Of a stretch of DNA of 31,330 nt, positions 1 to 7,565 are shown one piece after another (position 1 is the first letter of the stretch; every line of letters begins with the position of its first letter). A program made the position numbers and the translations under genes. The notes under the pieces are model-generated. The model worked only from the letters and a program-made list of their open reading frames with translations. It was not told where the DNA came from and made no database searches. The stretch is from Fimenecus sp052273625. GTDB lineage: Bacteria > Bacillota > Clostridia > Oscillospirales > Acutalibacteraceae. The stretch spans positions 1-31,330 of the forward strand of contig DAVZHW010000023.1 of NCBI GenBank assembly GCA_052273625.1, read 5' to 3'.

Positions 1-154
1 TTTGCGTTCCATAGGTCGAACATAGAAACTAAATAAAAGCGAATGCACAGAATACAGAACAAAGAGATGATTTACATATGTTTCACATAGCATAGCGCGT
101 TAAAGCTTGAAAAAATAAAAATCAAATTTCAATATAATCTCATAAAAAAGTCCT

Positions 155-271
155 TACAGCAGAAAGAAAAAAGCGGCTGACCTCAATGATCAAAACCGTA
201 CTGATAAAAATGTCTTTGTTATCTCTGACTTTTTCAAAAAGAAACCTCTGTGTCTTTTTCTTTCTGCTGTA
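155..271. repeat. 17-bp inverted repeat around an 83-bp spacer
   Basis: TACAGCAGAAAGAAAAA at 155-171 is matched exactly by its reverse complement at 255-271. The outermost bases are TA on both sides, so the arrangement can also be read as 15-bp terminal inverted repeats flanked by TA. On the minus strand a T-rich run follows a few bases after the distal arm, so a long-loop terminator is another reading. No coding sequence lies between the arms. Confidence 0.6.
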
Positions 272-311
272 GTATCTCTTACAGTGGGTAGTTCACTTTC
301 TCCTTCCACCA

Positions 312-330
312 TGACAGGTGGCACCTGTCA
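312..330. promoter_or_regulatory. 19-bp perfect palindrome, possible protein-binding site
   Basis: TGACAGGTG G CACCTGTCA is a perfect 9-bp dyad around one base. It lies 43 bp downstream of the stop codon of the HTH protein gene. No T-run follows it on the minus strand, so it does not look like an intrinsic terminator. A perfect dyad of this size is typical of a site for a dimeric DNA-binding protein; the nearby HTH protein is a candidate ligand, which is inference only. Confidence 0.5.
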
Positions 331-372
331 CCGAGCAGGCAGACTTCCCCCTTGGCGGAGGAGTTTGTTTTT

Positions 373-633
373 TTACTCCGCTTTCAGCCGAAACAGCAGA
401 CTGCTCTTGCCGCCTTTTTCCCGATACCGCTGCTCTGTTGTCAGAAAGCCTGCTTTTTCAAGATCACGGATTCCGCGGCGGACGGTGGAGGGCGAATACT
501 TGAGGTCGGCGGCTATGGTCGGGATGGCAGGCCAGCACTCGCCGTTTTCGTTCGTGCGGTCGGCAAGGTAGATATATACCGCAACGGCTCTGTGCGGCAG
601 CTCGGTACGGTAAAGAAAATCAAGTCGGCTCAT
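373..633 (-). CDS. Small helix-turn-helix protein (HTH_36-like)
   Basis: This is an 86-residue protein made almost entirely of a winged-helix-like HTH. The segment around residues 34-66 (CWPAIPTIAADLKYSPSTVRRGIRDLEKAGFL) has the pattern of HTH_36 domains at the N-terminus of replication initiators and element regulators: a first helix, a recognition helix beginning SPSTVRR, then a basic wing (TEQRYREKGGKSS). Its ATG overlaps the end of the VirD4 gene by 14 bp, so it is probably translated by coupling as the last gene of the mobilisation operon. It is too short to be a full replication initiator. It is more likely a regulator or DNA-binding accessory factor; the target is unknown. Confidence 0.75.
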   Translation of the reverse strand: MSRLDFLYRTELPHRAVAVYIYLADRTNENGECWPAIPTIAADLKYSPSTVRRGIRDLEKAGFLTTEQRYREKGGKSSLLFRLKAE

Positions 634-2590
634 TGCTTTGCACCTCCGTTTCGGTTAAATCTTTTATAATCTCTGCTTCCGTTTTATCGGGAGCAGATTC
701 TTTTTTCGGCGGTGAGGTACGGATGGGGTTGCCACCTCTGTCCTTATCTTTCGGCTGCGTTCTCTGCGGCTCGTTCTTGAGGCTGTCCTGCTGTGTCTGA
801 CCGCCGCCGTCCGAGCTGTTCGGTGCAGGCGTTTCCTCTTTCCACTCCGGCGGATATTTTTCGAGGATGCCGTCCTGAATTTCCTTTTTGTCGGCATACT
901 TGACCTCACGGTTGCCCATATCGGGGACGGTATAAGGGTGTTTATCGTCGAATTCGATGCCCCATTTGAAGAACAGCTTGAGGTGTACTCTCATCGGATG
1001 CACACCCGTTTTCATTACGATAAAATCACCCTTGGGCAAGGATTTGAGTTCGTCCGGCGTGAGCAGCGGTCGCTCGATCATTTGGAGTGATTGTGACGGA
1101 TCGTTTTTGGAACGGCTGACCGAGCCGCTCATGACCGTGCGGCTGCCGAGAGCCTTGGAAAGCGTTTCGGCCGAGCTGCTGTTGGGAGCAAAGCCGCCGA
1201 AGATGGTATCCTGCGTATTGTCCACGATAATTTCCGCACCTTCCTTGCCGTAGTTCTTTTCAAGCTGGGCAAAGGATTGAATGATGGGAACGATCTGTAA
1301 CCGCCGAGACCTTGATGCACTGAACATCATCTCCGCACTTTCTATTTTCGGCAAAGTCCCGAATTCGTCGGCAAAGAACACACAGCGGTTCTTGAGCTTG
1401 CCGCCGTTCTCATCGGCAACGGCGAGTATTTCACGGTAGAGCTGCTGGATAATCAGTGAGATCATAAAAAAGGTATTGGGGTTTTCCTCCGGCATGATGA
1501 CAAAGATAGCTGATTTCTCATTGCAGAAGGTTTCAGCGTCGATTTCAGTGTCGAAGCACAGGAGCTGCTCTAACTCGGTGTCGAGGAAAGCGTTGAGTCG
1601 GGAGAGTGCGGTTGACATGACCGAAGCCATACTCTGCTCGGCGGTGTTCAGTGCCGCACCCGCAAACCATTTTGCCTTATGCTCGTTCGGCAGTAACTCC
1701 ATAAGCTGCTGAAACTGATTCTTGCCTTTCTTGCCGGAGGGAGCAAGCAGCTCTTGGATAATCTTGAATACCGACACGATGTGCCGTTTCTCCGGCGCAC
1801 AGAACTCCGCTACCAACAGGATGGTTGCGGTCAGCAAGCCCTCGGCCGCGTCGTAGAAATAAGCGTTCTGTCCGAAGGAGGCGGCGTCCATACCGGAAAG
1901 GATAATGGTCTTGGATATGATTTTCGCATATTTTTCCGCTTTCGCTTTATAGACGATTTGGTCGGGATTGGCGGCGTATAGGTCGTTGTATTTGTTTACG
2001 AGATACAATATATTATTTCCGTTTGATCTGGTTGGGTTTCGCAAGTCAATGACCGATACCTTGTAGCCGTAGTCCTTGGCGATGTTGCCGTAGTTACGCA
2101 TAACATCGCCCTTGGTGTCGGTGGAGAGGAAGGACATTCCTGAAGCGCAGGCGTACTCGATACACGGGTACAGCCAAAAGGCGGTCTTGCCGACACCCGC
2201 CGCGCCGATCATAAGCACATGAACATCTCCCGTATCTATCATGGCGGTGGTGCTGTGCTTACCGCCTTTGCACCCGACCACGATGCCCTGCGGAAGTGTT
2301 TCTTCGGTCGGCAGCATTTTAAGGCTGTGTTTTTTGCGAACAAATTGCGTAACAGTTGACTCTTGACCGTCCCTTGCCTGTCTGCGCCATTTCTTTGGCG
2401 TGAACGGGATATGGCGGTAGGTCTTTCGTATCTCTGCTTTGTTTGCCCACCGAGCCGTGCCGTGCTGACCGTCGCCGACGGTTTTGCTCTTAATGTTATT
2501 GAGATTATAGATATGAGCGATCAGCGTTATCGCACCGAGGACAGCAAACATGACTGCGGCAACGGTGACTAAAGCTGCAATGTTTGGCAT
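620..2590 (-). CDS. virD4: VirD4/TraG-family type IV coupling protein
   Basis: This ATPase links the relaxosome to the type IV secretion channel at the membrane. From the ATG at 2590 the protein has 656 residues. It begins with one hydrophobic segment (about residues 5-27), followed by Walker A GAAGVGKT (about 129-136) and a Walker B-type CVFFADEFGTLP segment typical of VirD4. The open frame extends to 2683, but the 2590 start has an AGGAGG ribosome site at 2598-2603 and places the membrane anchor first. It overlaps the primase end by 22 bp. The C-terminal about 80 residues are Pro/Lys/Glu-rich and probably disordered. Only one N-terminal membrane helix is evident, fewer than in many TraG proteins. 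The protein lacks the Met-rich tail shared by the accessory proteins. Confidence 0.93.
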   Translation of the reverse strand: MPNIAALVTVAAVMFAVLGAITLIAHIYNLNNIKSKTVGDGQHGTARWANKAEIRKTYRHIPFTPKKWRRQARDGQESTVTQFVRKKHSLKMLPTEETLPQGIVVGCKGGKHSTTAMIDTGDVHVLMIGAAGVGKTAFWLYPCIEYACASGMSFLSTDTKGDVMRNYGNIAKDYGYKVSVIDLRNPTRSNGNNILYLVNKYNDLYAANPDQIVYKAKAEKYAKIISKTIILSGMDAASFGQNAYFYDAAEGLLTATILLVAEFCAPEKRHIVSVFKIIQELLAPSGKKGKNQFQQLMELLPNEHKAKWFAGAALNTAEQSMASVMSTALSRLNAFLDTELEQLLCFDTEIDAETFCNEKSAIFVIMPEENPNTFFMISLIIQQLYREILAVADENGGKLKNRCVFFADEFGTLPKIESAEMMFSASRSRRLQIVPIIQSFAQLEKNYGKEGAEIIVDNTQDTIFGGFAPNSSSAETLSKALGSRTVMSGSVSRSKNDPSQSLQMIERPLLTPDELKSLPKGDFIVMKTGVHPMRVHLKLFFKWGIEFDDKHPYTVPDMGNREVKYADKKEIQDGILEKYPPEWKEETPAPNSSDGGGQTQQDSLKNEPQRTQPKDKDRGGNPIRTSPPKKESAPDKTEAEIIKDLTETEVQSNEPT

Positions 2591-3537
2591 ACTTCTTCCT
2601 CCTCGCTTTCTTCTTGGGGTAAAGAAAACTCCGCACGGATGTGCGGAGCATTGCCTCCGGCTGCCAGCCGGTCCTCGTTCCAATCTTTCAATGACGGAAC
2701 GATGATTTCGTGTTTGATGCCCCGGATAAAGAGCTTGTCGGATATTCTCTTGTTCGCCGCCTGACCTGCGGCATCGTTATCCATACAAAGATAAACGGTG
2801 TCGATATTGGGGTTGGATTTCAGCATTTGGAACAGCACCTGATCCCCGACACAGCAGGCAGCAGCGTAGCTGTGGCTGCGCCAATTTTTCTTGTGCAGAG
2901 AAATAAAGGACAGCATATCTATGGGAGCCTCGAAGAGATATAGCGTATTATCAGTTCCGGTCCAGTGGAAGCTGTAACGGGGATCGCAGCTTTCCGCATT
3001 GCCTTTGTAGGTGCTCTCACTGCCTGTTCCTCTTTTGTGTGCGTGACGGGCAATGCCGTGTTCATCGTAGCCGACAAATACAGCGTTGTGATAGTCGGCG
3101 GATTCGTAGATCATTCCCTTATGCACAAAGGCGGACAGCACCTCTCGGTCTATCCCTCGGCGGTTAAGCAGATACGCATACACTCGCCGCATATTATCGT
3201 TTTTCAGCGGAAGAGTTAACGGCTTCGGCGGCTCTCGCTTGACCGGCTCGGCTTGCGGAAGTGCGCCGCCGTTATTGCCGAGCAGAAAATTGACGGCCTG
3301 CGGAAAGTCCATGTTATAAAATCTGCGAACGAAGTCCACAGCGTCGCCGCCGATGCGTTCGTATTGATGAAACCACAAGTTTCCTCTGACCGTTACCTTT
3401 TCCGAGCCGTCACGCCACACATATTCCTTGCCGGAGCGTTTTAAGTGTTCGCCCTGACTTTGCAGGAGTGCGACCAGATCTGTCTGCCGGGCAGCTTCCT
3501 TTTGCTCGGTGGTGAAGTGAATGTATTCGGTTGACAT
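2569..3537 (-). CDS. DUF3991/Toprim primase-like protein
   Basis: This is a 322-residue protein. The N-terminal part (about 8-90) resembles the CHC2/DUF3991 region of element primases, with VWRDGSEKVTVRGNLWFHQ and GGDAVDFVRRFY. The Toprim domain shows the catalytic Glu in LFEAPIDMLS (E203) and the metal-binding DND motif in YLCMDNDAAGQAA (D253, D255). Its likely role is priming complementary-strand synthesis after transfer or during element replication. The ATG at 3537 has a good AAAGGAGA site. The C-terminus is strongly acidic and ends EEEEVCQTLQL, a possible weak version of the tail seen on the accessory proteins. The same bases supply the ribosome site of virD4. Plasmid primases are known to be delivered to recipients in some conjugation systems. 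Confidence 0.85.
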   Translation of the reverse strand: MSTEYIHFTTEQKEAARQTDLVALLQSQGEHLKRSGKEYVWRDGSEKVTVRGNLWFHQYERIGGDAVDFVRRFYNMDFPQAVNFLLGNNGGALPQAEPVKREPPKPLTLPLKNDNMRRVYAYLLNRRGIDREVLSAFVHKGMIYESADYHNAVFVGYDEHGIARHAHKRGTGSESTYKGNAESCDPRYSFHWTGTDNTLYLFEAPIDMLSFISLHKKNWRSHSYAAACCVGDQVLFQMLKSNPNIDTVYLCMDNDAAGQAANKRISDKLFIRGIKHEIIVPSLKDWNEDRLAAGGNAPHIRAEFSLPQEESEEEEVCQTLQL

Positions 3538-3552
3538 GAGTTTCTCCTTTCG

Positions 3553-3589
3553 AAAAGGAGGTTGCGCATAAAATGTATGCGCAACCTCC
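3553..3589 (-). terminator. Strong hairpin between relaxase and primase genes
   Basis: GGAGGTTGCGCATA (3557-3570) pairs perfectly over 14 bp with 3576-3589 around a 5-base loop. On the minus strand the hairpin is followed by only four T residues, so termination may be partial. It starts 5 bp after the relaxase stop codon. The ribosome site of the primase gene follows within about 10 bases, which leaves no space for a promoter. Confidence 0.75.
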
Positions 3590-3594
3590 CCGTG

Positions 3595-5805
3595 CTATTG
3601 TTTGAGACCGTGAGCCTGTTTCTTTTCTTCGATCTTCCGGCGCAGCTTGCGGTCAATGCTGTTTTCTCTGCCTCTACGCTCGTCCTCCAAGCGGTTTTGA
3701 ATGACACGAGCCATGTGTCCGAGCAGGCGAAGAGAGGCAAGCGCCGCCGCAAAGTTTCCGTTTACACGAATGCTGTGCAGGAGCTGTGTGGCGTATTGAT
3801 TGCCATGCTCGGCCGCCGATTGCAAATAATGCATTGCGGTATCGGTGTCTCTCGGTATCTCTTTTCCGTAGAGATAGATTTTTCCGAGCTGGTATTCGGC
3901 ATAGTCATTGCCGTTATCGGCGGCGATCTCAAAGCTGTGAATGGCTTTTTGAATGTCCTTGACCTCATTCTCGGTCAGATATATCTTGCCTGCAAGGTAC
4001 GCTGCATAGGGATTTTTCTGTGCGGCGGCGCGGTCAAGCCAACGGACAGCCTGCCGGATATCTTTTGGGATGACCTCGCCCTTGTATAACAGCCTGCCGA
4101 GGATAAACTGTGCCGGAGCAAAGCCTTTTGATGCCGACAGATTCAGCAGGCGCACAGCCTCGTCAATGCTTTGAGCAAGGACATCTCCGTCAAGATATGC
4201 CTTGCCGAGGGTGTACGCCGCATATTTGTTGCCTTGCTCTGCGGAACGGCGCAGCAGGCTCTCGGCTCGTTCGGTATCTCTTTCTATGTCCTCGCCCTTG
4301 AGGAAGGTTTTGCCGAGCAGATATTCGGCGTATTGGTTATCACCCTTGACGGCACTTTCCAGCCAGTGCAAGGCATAGAGCATTTGTTTCGGCACATCCT
4401 CGCCTTTAAGGTACAGCTTGCCGAGCATATATTTTGCAACGGTGTACCCCTGCTTGGCGGATCTGGTGAGATACTCCACAGCCTTTTTCGGATCGTAGTG
4501 GTCGCCGTCACGGTCGAGCATATATTTTGCCGCACGGTACTGTGACCATTTGTTGCCCTTGTCAGCGTCTGCAACGGTTTTTTCATATTCGTCCATAGGC
4601 GGAGGCGGCGGATCTGGGCTTTCGGTTTCCTCGGCGGTCGGCTCACAGTCCGGCTCGACAGGCTCGTCTGTTTCCTCGATCTCATCTGTCGGCAGATTGA
4701 GTTTCATCGCCTCGGCTATCACCATGTTTTTTACGGATTTAAATTCTTTGTTTTGCGAAAGCGGCAGCCGTTCCGGTTGGCTCTCGGTGTAGACCTTCAG
4801 CGCCGTTTCTTTTGATTCGTACCACAAATCATAGAGAGCCGCAATGCGTTCGTCCTTGCCGAGTTCGTCAACAATATTGTTTATGATTTCTTTTATATCC
4901 TTGCGCAGATAGCCGTACTGCTTTTTGCCGTTGGTCACAGTCAATCGCTTGGCGAGGGTCTGCAACAGATCTTCCACCTGTGGATTGTCATAGATGCCGC
5001 CGTTTATCTTGGCGATGAGCTCAGCGAGCACCTCACGGCTCTGTATCTTGAGTGCGTCACGGTGTTCTGTCTGCTTTTTATATTCGCAGAGCAAGTCCTG
5101 TGCGAATATATCCTTGGCGAAGGACGAACGCAAAGCCATCACGCCCTTTTCCGAGAGATAACCTTCGTTCGGATCTGTCGAGTAGGCTATCAAGTGAATA
5201 TGGGGATGGTAGCTTTCGTTGTGGAATGCGGCAAACCAACGGAGATTGCTCATGGGTATCCGCAGGTTCTCGGAGAGTGTTTGTGCTTGCGACCGGAGCA
5301 TATCCCGCCATCGGCTACCGTTATCATAGCCGAGGCGTTCGGCGTCCTCACGACGAAGTGACACGATAGCCGTCCACACATTTCCCGTGTGTGAGTTGAG
5401 TTCATCCGATACCTTTTGCAGATCCACCGCCACGCCGTCATCGGTAAAGAGTCCGTGAGAGCCGAAGCGTTCCGCACGGGGACGGGTGGCGATGTAGTCG
5501 GCATAGGTTTTGGTGTGCATCATTTCATCGGCGTTTTCCTCAAGCGCACGTGTAATAAATTCCGAGGCTGCGCCGACTGTTTTTTCTTTGAGGTAGTCCT
5601 CATACTCCAATGATGAGCGGCTGTCGGGAAAGTCCGAGAGGATTTTCTTTATCAGTTGTTTTTGCTTGTTTGTTGCCGGGGCATTTCTTTTCGATTCATC
5701 TATTTTTTCAACGCCCTCACGGGTAGCAATGTATTCCGCATAGCCGCCGAAGTGATTTCGCTCATCGGGCTTCAGATATTTGAATTTCGTAATTAACCTT
5801 GCCAT
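3595..5805 (-). CDS. MOBP-type relaxase fused to Sel1 repeats
   Basis: This is a 736-residue protein. Residues 1-about 330 form a relaxase domain of the MobP/MobL kind. The metal-binding histidine cluster is visible as FHNESYHPHIHLIAY (H195, H200, H202, H204), and an N-terminal Tyr-rich segment (FGGYAEYIATRE, about 19-30) could hold the nicking tyrosine. A Pro/Glu-rich linker (about 390-420) precedes six or seven Sel1-type repeats (about 420-665), each with the A-x-Y-x-LGK-x-YL-x-G pattern. The protein ends with a basic coiled-coil-like tail. It should nick oriT, stay attached to the strand and be pumped through VirD4. The Sel1 repeats probably bind partner proteins, as alpha-solenoids do, though which partners is unknown. 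It starts 3 bp after the RHH gene. Confidence 0.9.
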   Translation of the reverse strand: MARLITKFKYLKPDERNHFGGYAEYIATREGVEKIDESKRNAPATNKQKQLIKKILSDFPDSRSSLEYEDYLKEKTVGAASEFITRALEENADEMMHTKTYADYIATRPRAERFGSHGLFTDDGVAVDLQKVSDELNSHTGNVWTAIVSLRREDAERLGYDNGSRWRDMLRSQAQTLSENLRIPMSNLRWFAAFHNESYHPHIHLIAYSTDPNEGYLSEKGVMALRSSFAKDIFAQDLLCEYKKQTEHRDALKIQSREVLAELIAKINGGIYDNPQVEDLLQTLAKRLTVTNGKKQYGYLRKDIKEIINNIVDELGKDERIAALYDLWYESKETALKVYTESQPERLPLSQNKEFKSVKNMVIAEAMKLNLPTDEIEETDEPVEPDCEPTAEETESPDPPPPPMDEYEKTVADADKGNKWSQYRAAKYMLDRDGDHYDPKKAVEYLTRSAKQGYTVAKYMLGKLYLKGEDVPKQMLYALHWLESAVKGDNQYAEYLLGKTFLKGEDIERDTERAESLLRRSAEQGNKYAAYTLGKAYLDGDVLAQSIDEAVRLLNLSASKGFAPAQFILGRLLYKGEVIPKDIRQAVRWLDRAAAQKNPYAAYLAGKIYLTENEVKDIQKAIHSFEIAADNGNDYAEYQLGKIYLYGKEIPRDTDTAMHYLQSAAEHGNQYATQLLHSIRVNGNFAAALASLRLLGHMARVIQNRLEDERRGRENSIDRKLRRKIEEKKQAHGLKQ

Positions 5806-5808
5806 GCG

Positions 5809-6216
5809 TTATCCCTTCTGCCAATCGTTTGCGTCACGGAAAGTAAAATTGCCGTTGAGCCTTTTTACTTCTTTTACGCATTCGCCCTTGAGCCGTTCGA
5901 GAGTAATATCGTCGATGTCGCTGTTTGCCGCCACCACATTCATTGTGACGGCGAGTTCCACAGCCATTTTGAAAAGCAATCGGCTGATACGGTTGTCGCT
6001 CTCGGCAACAATACTTTTCATAGAGGACAGCATTGCGTTCGGCAGCATGGAGCGCTGATCCTCGGCAGTGAGGTGGTCAATATAGAACTGCACCGCCTTT
6101 TCTATGAATTCGGATTTACTGCGGCAATCGTCCGCAGTGTAGAGCTGCCCGATTTTGTCGAGCGTTTCGGGATAGAGCCACAGTGCAAATTTGCGTTTGT
6201 TTTTCGGCGTCGGCAC
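5809..6216 (-). CDS. Ribbon-helix-helix relaxosome accessory protein
   Basis: This 135-residue protein has an N-terminal RHH-like segment: a basic strand KRKFALWLYPETLDKI followed by SKSEFIEKAVQFYIDHL, the usual strand-helix-helix pattern. The rest is helical with no recognised motif. The start is GTG at 6216, preceded by AAGGAGA at good spacing. Its place between the relaxase gene and a repeat-rich gap fits a MobC/auxiliary role, in which the protein binds repeats at oriT and helps the relaxase load, and may repress its own operon. The family assignment is from pattern, not from a search. Confidence 0.8.
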   Translation of the reverse strand: MPTPKNKRKFALWLYPETLDKIGQLYTADDCRSKSEFIEKAVQFYIDHLTAEDQRSMLPNAMLSSMKSIVAESDNRISRLLFKMAVELAVTMNVVAANSDIDDITLERLKGECVKEVKRLNGNFTFRDANDWQKG

Positions 6217-6555
6217 TCAAATCATCTCCTTTTTCTGCCGTATTTTTCGCTCAAAAACAGCAACCCCTAAATCAGCGAGGCTGAAATTCGAGCAACCCCT
6301 AAAGGTCGGTTTTCGTTGCAGCCCCCAAAAGCCCTGCAAAGCCTTATGCGGTCGGCGTTGCCGTCCGCTGTGTCCTGCGAGGGGAAAGCAAGGCAACCCC
6401 TCGCTTTCTCCTGCTTATTTTCGTACCGCCTGCCGATTTCCGCAAAAGGGTGCGAAAACTGCCCACAAACGGCTCTTTTCCTTTGCAGGGCTTGTGTTTA
6501 CCCGACTCGGAGCTGTATCTCGCCACACGGGGCGACACAGGGGCTGACACGGCGG
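6217..6555. other. Candidate origin of transfer (oriT) region
   Basis: This 339-bp gap has no convincing gene and sits directly upstream of the RHH-relaxase genes, the usual place for oriT. It contains two 13-bp direct repeats AGCAACCCCTAAA (6259-6271 and 6291-6303) and a third partial copy GCAACCCCT (6393-6401). It also holds a perfect 8-bp hairpin GCGAGGGG/CCCCTCGC (6377-6384/6397-6404) with a 12-base loop containing the third copy. A 13-bp long-range inverted repeat AAGCCCTGCAAAG/CTTTGCAGGGCTT lies at 6329-6341 and 6481-6493. Open frames crossing it on the plus strand continue antisense to neighbours and look spurious. The nic site itself cannot be placed from sequence alone. Confidence 0.6.
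6259..6303. repeat. Direct repeat pair, iteron-like
   Basis: AGCAACCCCTAAA occurs at 6259-6271 and 6291-6303, 32 bp apart start to start (about three helical turns), which would put both copies on the same DNA face. This is consistent with binding sites for the RHH protein encoded next door. Confidence 0.7.
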
Positions 6556-7236
6556 TCACAACTGCATCATCGGAGCGTCGGTTTCTTCGCGAGCCTCGTC
6601 GGACAATTCCAGCTCCTTTCCCGCAAGGCTGTTATTGAAAATTTCACGGCGGCATTCCTCACTGCGGTAATCCGAGCGAAACGCCTTGTAGGCCGCAACG
6701 GAAAAATCATGCAGGGAGTAGGTCTGCCATTCGTTATCCGTGCCGTCGTAAACACTGACCCGGCCTTCGTCCAAATCAAATTCGAGCAGTGCAGTGACTC
6801 GGTCGTCTGCATGGATATCCGCACAGACCTTGCCGAAGTATTCAAGGCTGACAGGATTCGTTTCAATAAAAGCGTCGGCAAAGGTTTCGGGGCTGGCGGA
6901 CAGCTCACCGCGCTCATAGAGACGGTATCGATACGCAGCCTGCATCGGAGTTCGGAAGTAGTCGCTTGTGAAATGTTGATCCTCGCCGGTTTCACGAATG
7001 TGGTACACCGCAAAGCGACGATCTGCTTCAAGTCTTGCTTGCTCGGCGGCATCCTCTCTTTCAATCATCGCCTCGATGGAGGCACGCTGCTCATCGGGAA
7101 CATATTCCTGATACAGTGTGTCGAACGCCTCGGTCAATTTATCCTCCACCGTTTCGGCGGGCTGACTGCCGAGGGCGTCTGCCAAGGCACACACACGGTC
7201 TGCGTTCAGATACAGCGTAATGTCAATGTCGCTCAT
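6556..7236 (-). CDS. Unknown accessory protein with Met-rich tail
   Basis: This is a 226-residue acidic protein that I do not recognise. The N-terminus (ITLYLNADRVCALADALGSQ...KLTEAFDTLYQEYVP) resembles the adjacent DUF6103 protein (LEKALDTLYSKTVP), so the first about 50 residues look like a related module. The middle holds YHIRETGEDQHFTSDYFRTPMQAAYRYRLY and further aromatic-rich segments. It ends EETDAPMMQL, matching the shared tail of other accessory proteins here. I chose the ATG at 7236, which GAGGTGA precedes at normal spacing; a GTG at 7242 is also in frame. It overlaps the end of the DUF6103 gene by 14 bp. No gene follows closely, so its tail is not constrained by a downstream ribosome site. 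Confidence 0.75.
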   Translation of the reverse strand: MSDIDITLYLNADRVCALADALGSQPAETVEDKLTEAFDTLYQEYVPDEQRASIEAMIEREDAAEQARLEADRRFAVYHIRETGEDQHFTSDYFRTPMQAAYRYRLYERGELSASPETFADAFIETNPVSLEYFGKVCADIHADDRVTALLEFDLDEGRVSVYDGTDNEWQTYSLHDFSVAAYKAFRSDYRSEECRREIFNNSLAGKELELSDEAREETDAPMMQL

Positions 7237-7495
7237 TTGCACTCACCTCGCTGATTTCCGTATGCTCGGCTTTCGGAGGCTTAGGCTTTCTTGCCCTCGG
7301 CACGGCAGAGGGAGAAGCGGTGCCGGATTTCATATCGATAAAATCACGCACACCGACAGGCACGGTTTTGCTGTAGAGCGTGTCGAGTGCTTTTTCGAGT
7401 TCCGCTTCAGCAGAAGTACCTTTCTGCGAAAGATAAAGGACAAGGGCGGATGCCTTGTCCTCGTCGAATGAGATATTAAAGGTTGTCTTTTTCAT
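7223..7495 (-). CDS. DUF6103-like small protein
   Basis: This is a 90-residue protein starting at the ATG at 7495, which has an AAAGGAGA site. The open frame continues upstream to 7621, but that part is Cys/Arg-rich, unlikely to be coding and interrupted by the terminator hairpin. The core FNISFDEDKASALVLYLSQKGTSAEAELEKALDTLYSKTVPVGVRDFID looks like the DUF6103 family of Clostridial mobile elements, with a short strand followed by helices reminiscent of an RHH-type fold. The C-terminal 35 residues are basic and Pro-rich. Function is unknown; the position next to oriT is compatible with a DNA-binding role. Confidence 0.75.
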   Translation of the reverse strand: MKKTTFNISFDEDKASALVLYLSQKGTSAEAELEKALDTLYSKTVPVGVRDFIDMKSGTASPSAVPRARKPKPPKAEHTEISEVSANERH

Positions 7496-7517
7496 GGGGG
7501 GATCTCCTTTCAGATAC

Positions 7518-7547
7518 AAAAAGGCGACGCCGTTTTTTCGGCGCCGC
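7518..7547 (-). terminator. Intrinsic terminator-like hairpin before DUF6103
   Basis: On the minus strand GCGGCGCCG (7547-7539) pairs with CGGCGTCGC (7532-7524), nine pairs with one G-T, around an A6 loop. One further C and then five T residues follow. The DUF6103 start codon lies only about 23 bases beyond the T-run, so this gene must depend on readthrough or on a promoter inside the upstream gene. Confidence 0.75.
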
Positions 7548-7565
7548 ATTGTCGGATATATATTT

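Larger units (their letters stand above)
1..372. other. AT-rich non-coding end of the window
   Basis: I see no convincing gene here. The stretch lies downstream of the last minus-strand gene and is clearly more AT-rich than the rest of the window up to about position 290. It holds a long-spaced inverted repeat (155-271) and a 19-bp palindrome (312-330), listed separately. Short open frames on the plus strand across 284-669 lie mostly antisense to the HTH gene and look like shadows. Confidence 0.6.

Noticed and set aside
2591..2683. Longer N-terminus for the coupling protein
   Set aside because: The extra 31 residues are basic and low in similarity to any VirD4 start, overlap the primase, and lack a ribosome site as good as the AGGAGG before 2590.
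3800..4560. Tandem DNA repeat or CRISPR-like array
   Set aside because: The periodic pattern is the protein-level Sel1 repeat of the relaxase; the DNA copies are diverged and have no spacer structure.
6316..7254. 312-codon plus-strand open frame across the oriT gap
   Set aside because: Most of it is antisense to the accessory gene at 6556-7236, its sequence has no recognisable domain, and no good ribosome site precedes it.
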